From an uncultured Devosia sp. (lineage in GTDB: Bacteria > Pseudomonadota > Alphaproteobacteria > Rhizobiales > Devosiaceae), in contig NZ_CAMLHM010000009.1 in NCBI RefSeq assembly GCF_946479885.1, positions 23,232 through 87,231 of the forward strand: a DNA stretch of 64,000 nt, written 5' to 3'. The position numbers were made by a program, and so were the translations under genes. The stretch's first letter is position 1, and each line of letters begins with the position of its first letter. Shown piece after piece: positions 43,725 to 52,340 of this stretch. The notes beneath the pieces are model-generated. The model ran no database searches. It was not told the origin of the DNA and saw only the letters and a program-made list of their open reading frames with translations.

Positions 43725-44768
43725 ATGAAGGGCATTAGGCGCTTAGCCCAGGAACTGGACATTTCCATCGGCACCGTGTCGCGCGCCCTCAACGGCAAAC
43801 CCGACGTCAACGAGCAGACCCGGCAGCGGGTACTCGAGGCGGCGGCAGCGATGGGCTACGTGCCCAACCAGGCCGGCCGCGCCCTGCGCAAGGGTACGAC
43901 CGGCGTCATCGGCTTCATGATGCAGTCCGGCAGCCAGATCACCGGCGAGGGCGACGTCTTCTTCATGAGCGTCTTCGACGGCGTGCAGACCGTCTGCGCC
44001 CGCCACAAGCTCGACCTTGTTGTCCTGCTCTGCTCTTCGGAAGACGATCCGGATGCCTACCTGCAGCGCGTTGTCGATCGCGGCTTCGTTGATGGCCTGA
44101 TCATCTCGGCCACCAAGCGGCACGATCACCGCATCGATTTCCTGTCGCAGCGCGGCGTGCCCTTCATCGCCCTGGGGCGCAGCCTCACCGATGTCGGCCA
44201 CCCCTGGTTCGACCTGGATTTCGAGGGCATGGCCGAAATCGGTGTCGACCGCCTCGTGGCCAAGGGCCACCGGCGCATCGGCATCTTCGCGCCGATGGAC
44301 GACACCAATCTCGGCTTCATCTTCATCGATCACTATCGCGCGGCGCTGGAGCGCCACGGCATCGCCTTCAACCCCGATCTCATCTTCCGCGCCCATCCCA
44401 ACGATCGCGGCGGCCATCAGATCGGCGAGCGCATTGCCGCCATGCCGCCCGATCAGCGGCCGACAGGCTTCATCCTCACCAATGAAATGATGACGGTGGG
44501 ACTCTATCGCGGGCTCTACGATTCCGGCCTTCAGCCGGGCAAGGATTTCGCCGTCATGGGCCGCGACAGTCCGCAGGCGCATTACCTGACGCCAAAGCTC
44601 ACCTGCTTCCATCTCTCGCTGCGCGAGCTCGGTATTGCCCTGGCGGAATCCCTCCTCGCCACCATGCCCGACTTTGCCGCCGACTATCCGCTCGGCGTGG
44701 TGCGCAAGGTGCTGCCGCTGCAACTGATCGAGGGTGACAGCGACTGCCCGGCGCCACCGGAGGGCTGA
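43725..44768 (+). CDS. LacI family transcriptional regulator
   Basis: A 347-residue repressor. The N-terminal LacI helix-turn-helix and hinge are KGIRRLAQELDISIGTVSRALNGKPDVNEQTRQRVLEAAAAMGYVPNQAGRALRKG; a periplasmic-binding-protein-like effector domain follows. The start at 43725 places the helix-turn-helix at residue 2 as usual; upstream codons in the same frame are unlike the family. It diverges from the Gfo/isomerase/ABC operon, and a perfect LacI-type palindrome overlaps that operon's start. The inducing sugar is unknown. FMMQSGSQITGEGD and the C-terminal PKLTCFHLSLRELG are typical of this family. Confidence 0.93.
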   Translation: MKGIRRLAQELDISIGTVSRALNGKPDVNEQTRQRVLEAAAAMGYVPNQAGRALRKGTTGVIGFMMQSGSQITGEGDVFFMSVFDGVQTVCARHKLDLVVLLCSSEDDPDAYLQRVVDRGFVDGLIISATKRHDHRIDFLSQRGVPFIALGRSLTDVGHPWFDLDFEGMAEIGVDRLVAKGHRRIGIFAPMDDTNLGFIFIDHYRAALERHGIAFNPDLIFRAHPNDRGGHQIGERIAAMPPDQRPTGFILTNEMMTVGLYRGLYDSGLQPGKDFAVMGRDSPQAHYLTPKLTCFHLSLRELGIALAESLLATMPDFAADYPLGVVRKVLPLQLIEGDSDCPAPPEG

Positions 44769-44861
44769 AGTCGGGATTGGTCTCCAGCGCCGATGGCTCG
44801 CCTTGATGGGTCATCGGCGGCTATGCTGCCAGCGTTCTGCCGAACGCGATCGGAGCAGCCC

Positions 44862-46586
44862 ATGCCCTTGGCCACCTACCAAGCCAGCGACTTCGCCAAC
44901 CCCGCCAAAGACTGCGACATCATCATGAAGGGCGGGGTGACCTCCGGCCTGGTCTATCCCTACGCCATCCTCGAAATGGCCCGGGTCTATCGCTTCCGCT
45001 CCATCGGCGGCACTTCGGCCGGCGCCATTGCGGCCGCCTTTGCCGCCGCCGCCGAGTATGCCCGCAGCGTCCGCAGTGATCCCGATGGCTTCCTGCGCAT
45101 GCAGGCCCATTGCGAGCAACTGCCGGCGCTGCTGGCCGGCCTCTTCCAGCCCGCGCCACAGTTCAAGACCCTGCTCGCCTTCCTGCTGCGCGCCCAGGCC
45201 AATACCGGAGCGCTGGCGATCGCCTGGGCGGCGGTCGTCCTCTTCTGGCCCATCCTCTCGGCCGGCCTCGCCCTCGGCGCTGCCATTGCCGTGCTTGCCC
45301 AGGGCGGCGCGCTTGCCGCCATCCTGGGCGGCCTCATCGGCGCGGTCGTGGCGCTGGCGCTCTTCCTCCGCGGCACCGCCAAGGCGCTTGTCGCGCACAA
45401 TTTCGGCCTCTGCAGCGGCCTCACCCAGCCCGGTGCCCCCCAACTCGGACTCACCGACTGGATGCACGCAGCCATACAGGATATCGCCTTCGGCAAGGCC
45501 GGTCGGACGCAGCCCCTGACCTTCGGCGACCTTGAAGCCGTGACCATCGACGGCCGGCCCATCGAGCTGCGCATGATGACCACCAACCTCTCCATGCGCC
45601 GCCCGCATACCCTGCCCAATCTGCGGCTGCGTGGCTTTTTCGATCTGGCCACATGGCGGTCCTTCTTTCCCTCGGCCATCATCGATCATCTGGCCCGGGT
45701 GAGCACGGTCCCCAAGCATCACGAAAACCTGCGTGACTTCCCCGAGGCGCCCGACCTGCCTGTCGTCGTCGCGGTCCGTATGAGCTTGAGCTTTCCGCTG
45801 CTGTTCTGCGCCGTGCCGATGTCGACCCGCGATATCGCCAGCTCAGTTCTCGCCCGCCACACCGGCGGCGACGGCACGGTCCGGCTGCGCAAGCTCTGGT
45901 TCATCGATGGTGGGGTCAGCAGCAACTTCCCCATCCACATGTTCGACGCCCTGCTGCCCTCGCGCCCCACCTTCGCCCTCAGCCTCGATGCCCTGCCGCC
46001 GGGCGGACTGGCGTCAGGCAATCGCGTCAAATTCTCGACCTCGGCGGGCGATGGCGTCAATCTGCCGGTGCATGAGGTCAATGGTCTTCTGGCCTTTGCA
46101 GGCAGCATTCTCGACGCCGCCAAGGACTGGCAGGACAATATGCTGTCCGGCATGCCCGGACAGCGCGAGCGCATCGCCAGGGTCATGCTATCGGCGTCAG
46201 AAGGCGGCCTCAACCTCACCATGCCACCGGCCAGATCGACCGCGCTGATGCAGTATGGCCGCGAAGTGGGCATCGGCTTCGCCACCGGCGCGCTCGATTT
46301 CGACGAGCATCGCTGGCGACGCGCGCTGGTGACCTACGAGCAGCTCGAGCGCACCGTTCATGCCACGGCGCAAACCTGGTCCGCGAGCGGTTTCGGCGCC
46401 TGGCTCAAGACCTATATGACGGTGAGCAAAAGCTATGGCCGCGTCGGCAAGGGCGATCGCGCCAATATCCGCGCACGCCTCAACGGCTTTGCCGGCTTGT
46501 CGCGCCTCTTCACCCCGCCCATGGTGGGCAAGGACCGAAAGCTGCCCCGCCCACCAGGCCGCCTCAAGATCGGCCCCGACCTTTAG
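44862..46586 (+). CDS. Patatin-like phospholipase with membrane segments
   Basis: A 574-residue patatin-family hydrolase with an unusual insertion. The oxyanion loop IIMKGGVTSGLVYPYAI and the nucleophile elbow SIGGTSAGAIAAAF (Ser52) come first. Two to three hydrophobic helices follow at about residues 116-170 (IAWAAVVLFWPILSAGLALGA, AAILGGLIGAVVALALFL). The catalytic Asp is in KLWFIDGGVSSNFPIHMFD. The catalytic domain is thus split by a membrane hairpin. CGGAGC precedes the ATG. It is convergent with the M81 gene, overlapping it by 4 bp. Substrate unknown; likely membrane lipid. Confidence 0.85.
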   Translation: MPLATYQASDFANPAKDCDIIMKGGVTSGLVYPYAILEMARVYRFRSIGGTSAGAIAAAFAAAAEYARSVRSDPDGFLRMQAHCEQLPALLAGLFQPAPQFKTLLAFLLRAQANTGALAIAWAAVVLFWPILSAGLALGAAIAVLAQGGALAAILGGLIGAVVALALFLRGTAKALVAHNFGLCSGLTQPGAPQLGLTDWMHAAIQDIAFGKAGRTQPLTFGDLEAVTIDGRPIELRMMTTNLSMRRPHTLPNLRLRGFFDLATWRSFFPSAIIDHLARVSTVPKHHENLRDFPEAPDLPVVVAVRMSLSFPLLFCAVPMSTRDIASSVLARHTGGDGTVRLRKLWFIDGGVSSNFPIHMFDALLPSRPTFALSLDALPPGGLASGNRVKFSTSAGDGVNLPVHEVNGLLAFAGSILDAAKDWQDNMLSGMPGQRERIARVMLSASEGGLNLTMPPARSTALMQYGREVGIGFATGALDFDEHRWRRALVTYEQLERTVHATAQTWSASGFGAWLKTYMTVSKSYGRVGKGDRANIRARLNGFAGLSRLFTPPMVGKDRKLPRPPGRLKIGPDL

Positions 46587-48016
46587 CCCGCCAGCTTGCT
46601 CCACTTCACCTCGGGCGACCACGCGAAATCCTTGTCGAACGGATATTGCGGCACCGATTTATGTTTGCGCTCCAGCCGCTCGACGAACTGGTCCACCACG
46701 CCCGGCGACAGCGCCATCAGGCTCGGATTGGCGATGGGGCCGAGATCGGGCGACAGATAGCCCGACTTGACCACGACGATGCGAGCGGTTCGCGGATCGA
46801 GCCCCAGCCGGGTAAAGTCGGGGATGTTGTGGAACGGCCGCCGCCGCGCCGTCAGCACGAGGTCGATGCCGCCAATCCGCACCACCGCCTCGCGCAGGCG
46901 AGCCTCCTCGGTTTCGAGCAGGAACACCACCTCGGCCTCTGCAAAGACGGGCCGGCTGGACAGATCGAGCGTCGCGCCGATGCTGAGGGTGACCGTCTTG
47001 CCGACGCCAGCGGCATAGGCCGCGTCGGTGGCTGGCCTGTCGGCAATCCCGGCAAACACCACGCCCTGCGCGTCACGGGCGATCAGCTCCGCCAGCACTT
47101 CGGCGCGGTCGCCGACGCCGCCACCGGTTGGATTGTCCCCCGATTCGGCCAGCACGGCCGGCGACGTTCCGGCCGTCATTGCCCAGTTGACGCAGTCTTC
47201 GATCGAGCCGGTCTTGGTGCCAAAGACGAACTGGTCGCGAATGTTCCAATAGTCCTGCGCCAGATGCCGCGCCGCTTCGGTCATCGCGGCCCTGTCCGTG
47301 CCGGTGATCACTGCGCAGGCGGTGGCGCGCGGTTCGTCGGCCCAGACATAGCCCACCTGGAACGAGGCATCCCAGATCCCCGTCGGGTCCTCCACCGCCT
47401 GCAACTGCGTATAGAAGCTGCGCGCCGGTTCGTCCTGTGTCGAGGTTCGCTCACCCGGCAGCAGCACGGGCACTGGTGCCCAGGCGACGACGGGCCGCTG
47501 TCCGCTCCGCAGCGCGCGCACCAGCATGGTCACGGCCCGCCGCATCGTATCGGGCACGTCGATATGCGGCGCCGTGCGATAGGTCGAAAAGATGTCGAGA
47601 CTGTCGACAATGGCCTGGCTGACATTGCCATGCAGGTCATAGCTGGCGGCGATCAGCACATCCGGCCCGACCACGTCGCGCACCGCGCCGATGAAATCGC
47701 CCTCTGCGTCGAACATGCCTTCGACGAACATGGCGCCGTGCATGGCGAGATAGACGCCATCCAGCGGCAGCGCGGCTTTGATCCCGTTGAGAATTTCCGC
47801 CTTCCACGTTTCGTAGATACCGCGTTCCACCGGCCCGCCGGCAATGGCGCGGGCATGCAGGATGGTGATGAATTCGGCCGGGAAATGCGTCAGGAAATCG
47901 AAATAGGCATCCCTGAGCATGGCGGGGCCGCGCAGCACGCGGAAATCGGCCTCGCGCGCCAGTACGGGATTATAGGTGCTGCATTCGGTGTGTAGACCAG
48001 CAACGGCGATGCGCAT
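46583..48016 (-). CDS. M81 family metallopeptidase (MlrC-like)
   Basis: A 477-residue protein of the MlrC/M81 group. Motifs: MRIAVAGLHTECSTYNP at the N-terminus, GVYLAMHGAMFVEG, AASYDLHGNVSQ (metal-binding Asp and His), FSTYRTAPHIDVPDT (second His), and the C-terminal domain start VLAESGDNPTGGGVGD. MlrC cleaves linearised microcystin peptides, but most family members are of unknown substrate and often sit in transport operons. It overlaps the MFS gene upstream by one base (TGATG), so the carrier may bring in its substrate. A second, distantly related M81 gene lies at 59049. Confidence 0.88.
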   Translation of the reverse strand: MRIAVAGLHTECSTYNPVLAREADFRVLRGPAMLRDAYFDFLTHFPAEFITILHARAIAGGPVERGIYETWKAEILNGIKAALPLDGVYLAMHGAMFVEGMFDAEGDFIGAVRDVVGPDVLIAASYDLHGNVSQAIVDSLDIFSTYRTAPHIDVPDTMRRAVTMLVRALRSGQRPVVAWAPVPVLLPGERTSTQDEPARSFYTQLQAVEDPTGIWDASFQVGYVWADEPRATACAVITGTDRAAMTEAARHLAQDYWNIRDQFVFGTKTGSIEDCVNWAMTAGTSPAVLAESGDNPTGGGVGDRAEVLAELIARDAQGVVFAGIADRPATDAAYAAGVGKTVTLSIGATLDLSSRPVFAEAEVVFLLETEEARLREAVVRIGGIDLVLTARRRPFHNIPDFTRLGLDPRTARIVVVKSGYLSPDLGPIANPSLMALSPGVVDQFVERLERKHKSVPQYPFDKDFAWSPEVKWSKLAG

Positions 48017-49203
48017 CAGAGCACTCCGGGTATTTCGGCTTCAGGATTATGTGCGGGCGGCTGGGCCGGCTTCGTGGCCAGCCGTCCCGTCAGCAGCAGG
48101 CTCACGATCAGGACAGGCACCAGGCACCCGATCCCGAGCCGCATATCGGCATGTTCTGCGACAAAACCGATAACCGGCGGACCCACCAGAAAGCCGAGTA
48201 GGGCCACAAAACTCAGAATGGCGACATTGGCCGAGGCGGAGCGGTCGGTCAGCCCCGCCGCCGCCGTCACCGCCAGCGGGAAACCGACCGAAACGCCCAG
48301 CCCGATAATGGCAAAGCCGAACAGCGCCAGAGGCGTATTGGGGGCGACCAGCAGGATTGCCGCGCCGGCCACGGCCAGCGTGCCGCAGATGCGGGCTGTG
48401 TTGACCGCGCCGAACCGTTTCTTCAGCGCATCGCCGCCAAAGCGCCCGGCCGCCACCATCATGGCGAAGACCGAATAGCCCAGGCCCACTATGCCGCTTT
48501 CGGCGCCCAGCGCGTCGCGCAGGAAAATGGCCGACCAGTCGGCCATGGCGCCCTCGGTCATGGTGATGCCGAAGACGAAGCAGCAGATGCCCAGCAGCGC
48601 CCAGCTCGGCAAAGCCCAGGCCGAGCGCTGGTGCTCGCTGACAGGCGCTTCGGGCGCAAAGACGGGCAGGGCGGTCGAGGCCAGCAGCGCCACCGGCAGG
48701 ATGACGGCGGCGACGAGCATGATCGCCCATTTGGCCTCGAGGCCCAGTCCGGCCAGACCGGAGCCGATCAGGCTGCCCACCATGATTCCCACCGACCAGA
48801 AGCCATGCGAGGTGGTCATGATCACCGACCCGGTGGCTTTCTCGACCGCGTCAGCCTGCACATTGAGCCCCAGTTCGACGAAGGAAATGGTCGATCCGGC
48901 CAGCATCAGCGCCACGAACAGCATGGCCGGGTTCATGGCAAAGGCGGGCAGGCTGGCCGCCAGCGAATAGAGCACGAAGCCGGACAGGATCGCCATGCGT
49001 GGCCCGATCTTGCCCACCAGCGGCCCGGCAAAGGGCAGCGTCAGCAGCGTGCCGCAGGGGAGGCCCAGCAGCGCAATCGCCAGCCCCTGCGGCCCCAGCC
49101 CCAGTGCCTGCTGCACGTCAGGAATACGCGGCAGCCACGACCCAAAGGCGATCGGCTGCAGGAAGAAGACCAGCATGGTCAGGCGCTGCGGGGAGAGGGG
49201 CAT
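48016..49203 (-). CDS. MFS transporter
   Basis: A 395-residue inner-membrane carrier with about 12 hydrophobic helices. The first is MLVFFLQPIAFGSWLPRIPDVQQALGL, resembling the YbjJ/FucP-like group; the loop 2-3 region reads AGPLVGKIGPRMAILSGF, a loose form of motif A. VELGLNVQADAVEKATG is characteristic of this branch. It is coupled to the M81 peptidase gene and so may import that enzyme's substrate. The ATG at 49203 is preferred; the frame extends ten codons further to 49233 through repeat DNA. Confidence 0.87.
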   Translation of the reverse strand: MPLSPQRLTMLVFFLQPIAFGSWLPRIPDVQQALGLGPQGLAIALLGLPCGTLLTLPFAGPLVGKIGPRMAILSGFVLYSLAASLPAFAMNPAMLFVALMLAGSTISFVELGLNVQADAVEKATGSVIMTTSHGFWSVGIMVGSLIGSGLAGLGLEAKWAIMLVAAVILPVALLASTALPVFAPEAPVSEHQRSAWALPSWALLGICCFVFGITMTEGAMADWSAIFLRDALGAESGIVGLGYSVFAMMVAAGRFGGDALKKRFGAVNTARICGTLAVAGAAILLVAPNTPLALFGFAIIGLGVSVGFPLAVTAAAGLTDRSASANVAILSFVALLGFLVGPPVIGFVAEHADMRLGIGCLVPVLIVSLLLTGRLATKPAQPPAHNPEAEIPGVL

Positions 49204-49223
49204 TGTTCTGTTCTCAGATCTGT

Positions 49224-49331
49224 CAGTCGACACCCTCCCCCTTGCGGGGAGGGATCAAGGGTGGGGGATGTTTGGCCCGAATATCGGGGCTCTCAACACC
49301 CCCTCCCAACCTCCCCCGTCGAGGGGGAGGT
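49224..49331. repeat. Composite palindromic repeat (family B fused to family A)
   Basis: This is the reverse complement of the composite at 58929-59036 over about 105 bp, including the spacer with CCCGAATATCGGGG and CTCTCAACACCCCCTCC. Family B (CAGTCGACACCC...) comes first and family A (CCAACCTCCCCC...GGGGGAGGT) second. Confidence 0.8.
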
Positions 49332-49422
49332 GCCGCCCCGGTGGGTGTGGGGCGATCCCGGCCATTCGAGCGTAGCTCTCATGGCCTTGTCGGCTCAAAT
49401 CGCTCCACCGGAGCGATCTGCC

Positions 49423-49914
49423 CTAGAGGGACGCCGCCAAGCCCATCGGATAGGGCAGATACCCGGCAAACCCCGTCAGCTTCCACGCGCCGGCGACCTT
49501 GCGCAGGAAATACAGCGTCTGCCAGTTCAGCACGTCCTTGCCGCCATCGCTGAGCCTGATCTCGCCGTCGAACTTCTTGTGGGCGATGGCGATGTCGCCG
49601 TTGATCTCGATCTCAGTGAGGCTGGTGGCGCGGTGGATGCCTGCGAGCACGTCTTCGGCATAGTCGAGCTTCTGGCTCTCTTTGGCCTGGCGAATCCAGT
49701 CGTCGCGATAGGCTTCCAGCGTCGGGAAGCTGATGCGCCAGTCATCGGGATTGCCGGACTTCTTGCCGTTGATGCCCAGGAACCCCTCCTTGATGAAATC
49801 GCCGTCCACCATGCTCCAGTCGGCGGCGACGAAGGCGGCAATGTCGCGCTCCACCAGCATGGTCCAGATGGCGCTGCGATCGGGGTCATTGGGGAAAGGG
49901 TTGATACTGCTCAT
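49423..49914 (-). CDS. Conserved hypothetical protein, SnoaL/NTF2-like fold likely
   Basis: A 163-residue cytoplasmic protein. An N-terminal helix pair (DRSAIWTMLVERDIAAFVAADWSMVDGDFI) and a C-terminal set of strands (AIAHKKFDGEIRL, VLNWQTLYFLRKVAGAWKLTGFAGYL) resemble the cone-shaped NTF2/SnoaL fold, in which RKVAGAWKLTGF is a recurrent ending. Catalytic function cannot be assigned. The start at 49914 follows the family-like length; the frame runs further upstream through a palindrome-rich control region and is probably not translated there. Confidence 0.7.
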   Translation of the reverse strand: MSSINPFPNDPDRSAIWTMLVERDIAAFVAADWSMVDGDFIKEGFLGINGKKSGNPDDWRISFPTLEAYRDDWIRQAKESQKLDYAEDVLAGIHRATSLTEIEINGDIAIAHKKFDGEIRLSDGGKDVLNWQTLYFLRKVAGAWKLTGFAGYLPYPMGLAASL

Positions 49915-49942
49915 GAAAGCTCTCACGGGTTCGATCCGGTCG

Positions 49943-49990
49943 TGAAAATTGCGCTCGGATGCTGTGGAACAATTGTGTTCCAAATTTTCA
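49943..49990. promoter_or_regulatory. Nested inverted repeats upstream of the SnoaL-like gene
   Basis: TGGAACA-ATTG-TGTTCCA (49965-49982) has perfect 7-bp arms. It is enclosed by TGAAAATT (49943-49950) and AATTTTCA (49983-49990), a perfect 8-bp outer inverted repeat. The site is 50-75 bp before the gene start, fitting an operator or a 5'-leader structure. Confidence 0.5.
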
Positions 49991-50190
49991 TTGGGACCGC
50001 AAGGGTCAGGCCGACATGTGGAGCCCAGATGAATACCAATTTGGACAACGTGCCCGTTTCGATCGGGCTTGTCCACACCCGGTGACGTACAAAATCGGAA
50101 TAAAACGCCCAGAAATTCAGCAAAACGCTGCCTCGTTAGGCAAAATGCACGGGTGGCTTAAATTGGTATTGAAAGTGTGACGGATTCATG

Positions 50191-50235
50191 TTGACATCAG
50201 TTTCGAAACGATCCTAATCTTGAAAATCGTTTACA
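50191..50235 (+). promoter_or_regulatory. Promoter of the second sugar ABC operon with operator-like sites
   Basis: TTGACA (50191-50196) and TAATCT (50215-50220) are 18 bases apart. GTTTCGAAAC (50200-50209), a perfect palindrome, fills the spacer. GAAAATCGTTTAC (50222-50234) lies at the expected start site and shares CGTTTAC with the LacI operator at 43557. The RpiR (55880) or LacI (43725) regulators are candidates. Confidence 0.5.
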
Positions 50236-50289
50236 GAATACCACACCAATCCGGCAGAGATTGGCGGACTTAAAAGCAGGGATGGCAGC

Positions 50290-51444
50290 ATGCGCGTAGG
50301 CATTATTGGCCTTGGATATCGTCTGGGCTACCTGGCGCGGATATTCTCCGCCGCCCGGCCGGACTTTACCATTGCCGGCTATGTCGATCCGGCGCCGGCT
50401 GGCCTGCCCTATACGGCCGAGCACGGCATTTCCGTCGGCAAGCAATATGACTCGCTTGAGGCATTGCTCGACAACGAGCAGCTGGACCTGCTGATGGTCG
50501 GCTCGCCCAATCATCTCCATCTCGAGCACATCCGCATCGGCCTCGAGCGCGGGAAGAAGATCTTCACCGAAAAGCCTGTGGTGACCACGGTCGACGAGAC
50601 CATGGAGCTGGCCAGGCTCATTGCCCAATACGGCTCCGACAATGTCATGGTCGGCCTCGTGCTGCGTTATGCCCCGCTCTATGTCGACCTGCGCAAGGCG
50701 CAGGCCGAGGGCCTGCTGGGTGACATCACCTCCATCGAGGCGTCAGAGCATATCCCGCCCTATCATGGCGCCTTCTTCATGCGCGACTGGCGCCGCTACG
50801 AGCGCTATGCCGGCAGCTTCATGCTCGAAAAGTGCTGCCACGACCTCGATCTCTATAATGGCGTCATGGGCTGCCGGCCCCAATATGTGTCGAGCTTCGG
50901 CGGCCGCCGCACCTTCGTTCCGGCCAATGCGCCTGCCAGTGCCGGCATCAACGACATGGAACTCTACCACCGCAAGCCGAGCGGCTGGCTGGGCAGCGAC
51001 AAGGTGTTCGACAGCGATGGCGACATCATCGATTTCCAGACCGCCATCGTGCAATACGCCAATGGCGCCGCGCTGACCTTCCACACCAATCTCAACGTTC
51101 CCGATGACTTCCGGCGCTTCGCCGTGATGGGGGCGCAGGGCATGGCCGAGGGTGATTTCATTCGCAATTTCCTGCGCGTCACCGATTCCCGCACCGCCGA
51201 CCGGCTGATCGACACCACCTACAAGATGAGCGAACTCAGCCAGCACTACGGCGCCGACGAGCAGATGGCCGAGGATATCCTCAAGCACATGCTGGAGGGC
51301 GCCCCACTGCCGGTTTCGGTCACCGACGCGCTCGAGGCAGGTCTGCTGGCGCTCTCGATGGACCAGGCAATGCGAACCCGCTCCGTCGTCGACATGACCC
51401 CGATCTGGCAGCAATTCGATGCTGCCCTCGGGCGAGCGAGCTGA
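50290..51444 (+). CDS. Gfo/Idh/MocA family oxidoreductase
   Basis: A 384-residue NAD(P)-dependent sugar dehydrogenase. The dinucleotide motif is VGIIGLGYRLGYLARIFSAA, the catalytic-lysine motif is KIFTEKPVVTTVDETM, and the substrate-domain active-site motif is SFMLEKCCHDLDLYNGVMG. It heads an operon of two permeases, a binding protein, an ATPase and an RpiR regulator that ends near a GH20 gene, so it may act on an amino-sugar or its derivative. AGGGATGG precedes the ATG. Confidence 0.9.
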   Translation: MRVGIIGLGYRLGYLARIFSAARPDFTIAGYVDPAPAGLPYTAEHGISVGKQYDSLEALLDNEQLDLLMVGSPNHLHLEHIRIGLERGKKIFTEKPVVTTVDETMELARLIAQYGSDNVMVGLVLRYAPLYVDLRKAQAEGLLGDITSIEASEHIPPYHGAFFMRDWRRYERYAGSFMLEKCCHDLDLYNGVMGCRPQYVSSFGGRRTFVPANAPASAGINDMELYHRKPSGWLGSDKVFDSDGDIIDFQTAIVQYANGAALTFHTNLNVPDDFRRFAVMGAQGMAEGDFIRNFLRVTDSRTADRLIDTTYKMSELSQHYGADEQMAEDILKHMLEGAPLPVSVTDALEAGLLALSMDQAMRTRSVVDMTPIWQQFDAALGRAS

Positions 51445-51455
51445 GGAGAAGGCAG

Positions 51456-52340
51456 ATGACCGGTACCCGTAGCGCTTCGATTTTCGCTTTCGCCCTGCTG
51501 GCCCCGGCTCTGGTCTACATCATTGCCATTGTCGCCTATCCGCTGGTCGACACCATCAATCTCAGCTTCACCAATGCCGCCCTCAAGCCGGCCTATAGCT
51601 GGGTCGGCTGGGCCAATTACCAGAAGATCTTCGGCGCCAATTTCGGCGAGGTCATCGTCCGCACCTTCATCTGGACCTTCTTCTCGGTCTCCATAAAGAT
51701 GATCATCGGCACCTGTGGCGCCGTGCTGCTCAATGCCGCCGTGCCCGGCCGGGCCCTGTTCCGCATCCTCACCATGCCGCCCTGGGTCGTGCCCATGGCC
51801 ATCGGCATCTTCATGTGGGGCTGGATGTATAATGGCCAGTTCGGCATGATTTCGGGGCTCTTGCAGAATTTCGGCATCGTCGATGGGCCCGTCGCCTGGC
51901 TCGCCTATGGCAACACCGCCTTCTGGGCCACCATCGTCACCGACGTGTGGATCGGCGTGCCGCTGGTCACCATCTACCTGCTGGCCGCCATGCAATCGAT
52001 CCCCCGCGATCTCTACGAGGCCGCCTGGACCGATGGCGCCGGTCGCTTCTACCGCTTCCGCCGCATCACGCTGCCCATGATCATCCCGGCCATGGTCACC
52101 ATGAGCCTGCTCTCGTTGATCGCGACGTTCAACTCGTTCGACATCATCTGGATCCTGACCCGTGGCGGCCCGTCCGGCTCCACCACGACCATGATCATCG
52201 ACACCTACAAGACCGCCATCGGCTCCTACAAATACGGCGAAGGCGCCGCCCGGGCGGTGATGATCTGCATCTTCCTGTCGCTGTTCTGCCTCGCCTACTT
52301 CCGCGTCGTGGGCAAGATCAACACCGGAGAACGCGCATGA
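51456..52340 (+). CDS. Sugar ABC transporter permease (MalF type)
   Basis: A 294-residue CUT1 permease with six helices. The EAA loop is IPRDLYEAAWTDGAGRFYRFRRITLPMIIPA. TM1 is IFAFALLAPALVYIIAIVAYPLVDTINLSF. Starts 11 bp after the oxidoreductase gene and overlaps the next permease by 4 bp. Confidence 0.94.
   Translation: MTGTRSASIFAFALLAPALVYIIAIVAYPLVDTINLSFTNAALKPAYSWVGWANYQKIFGANFGEVIVRTFIWTFFSVSIKMIIGTCGAVLLNAAVPGRALFRILTMPPWVVPMAIGIFMWGWMYNGQFGMISGLLQNFGIVDGPVAWLAYGNTAFWATIVTDVWIGVPLVTIYLLAAMQSIPRDLYEAAWTDGAGRFYRFRRITLPMIIPAMVTMSLLSLIATFNSFDIIWILTRGGPSGSTTTMIIDTYKTAIGSYKYGEGAARAVMICIFLSLFCLAYFRVVGKINTGERA

Larger units (their letters stand above)
49915..50289. other. 375-bp AT-richer non-coding stretch with structured elements
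   Basis: No convincing gene is present between the divergent SnoaL-like and oxidoreductase genes. The stretch holds the nested repeats at 49943-49990, a long hairpin at 50042-50075 (TGGACAA, 3-nt bulge, GCCCG, loop TTTCGAT, CGGGC, TTGTCCA) and the promoter region of the downstream operon. GC content is visibly lower than in the flanking genes. Confidence 0.6.

Noticed and set aside
46583..46586. Frameshift between the patatin and M81 genes because their ends overlap
   Set aside because: The genes are convergent and both frames are complete to family-typical ends; a 4-bp tail overlap is normal.
49967..49980. LexA (SOS) box in GAAC-N6-GTTC
   Set aside because: Alphaproteobacterial LexA sites are GTTC-N7-GTTC direct repeats and Gram-positive ones GAAC-N4-GTTC; the spacing fits neither and the downstream gene is not a repair gene.
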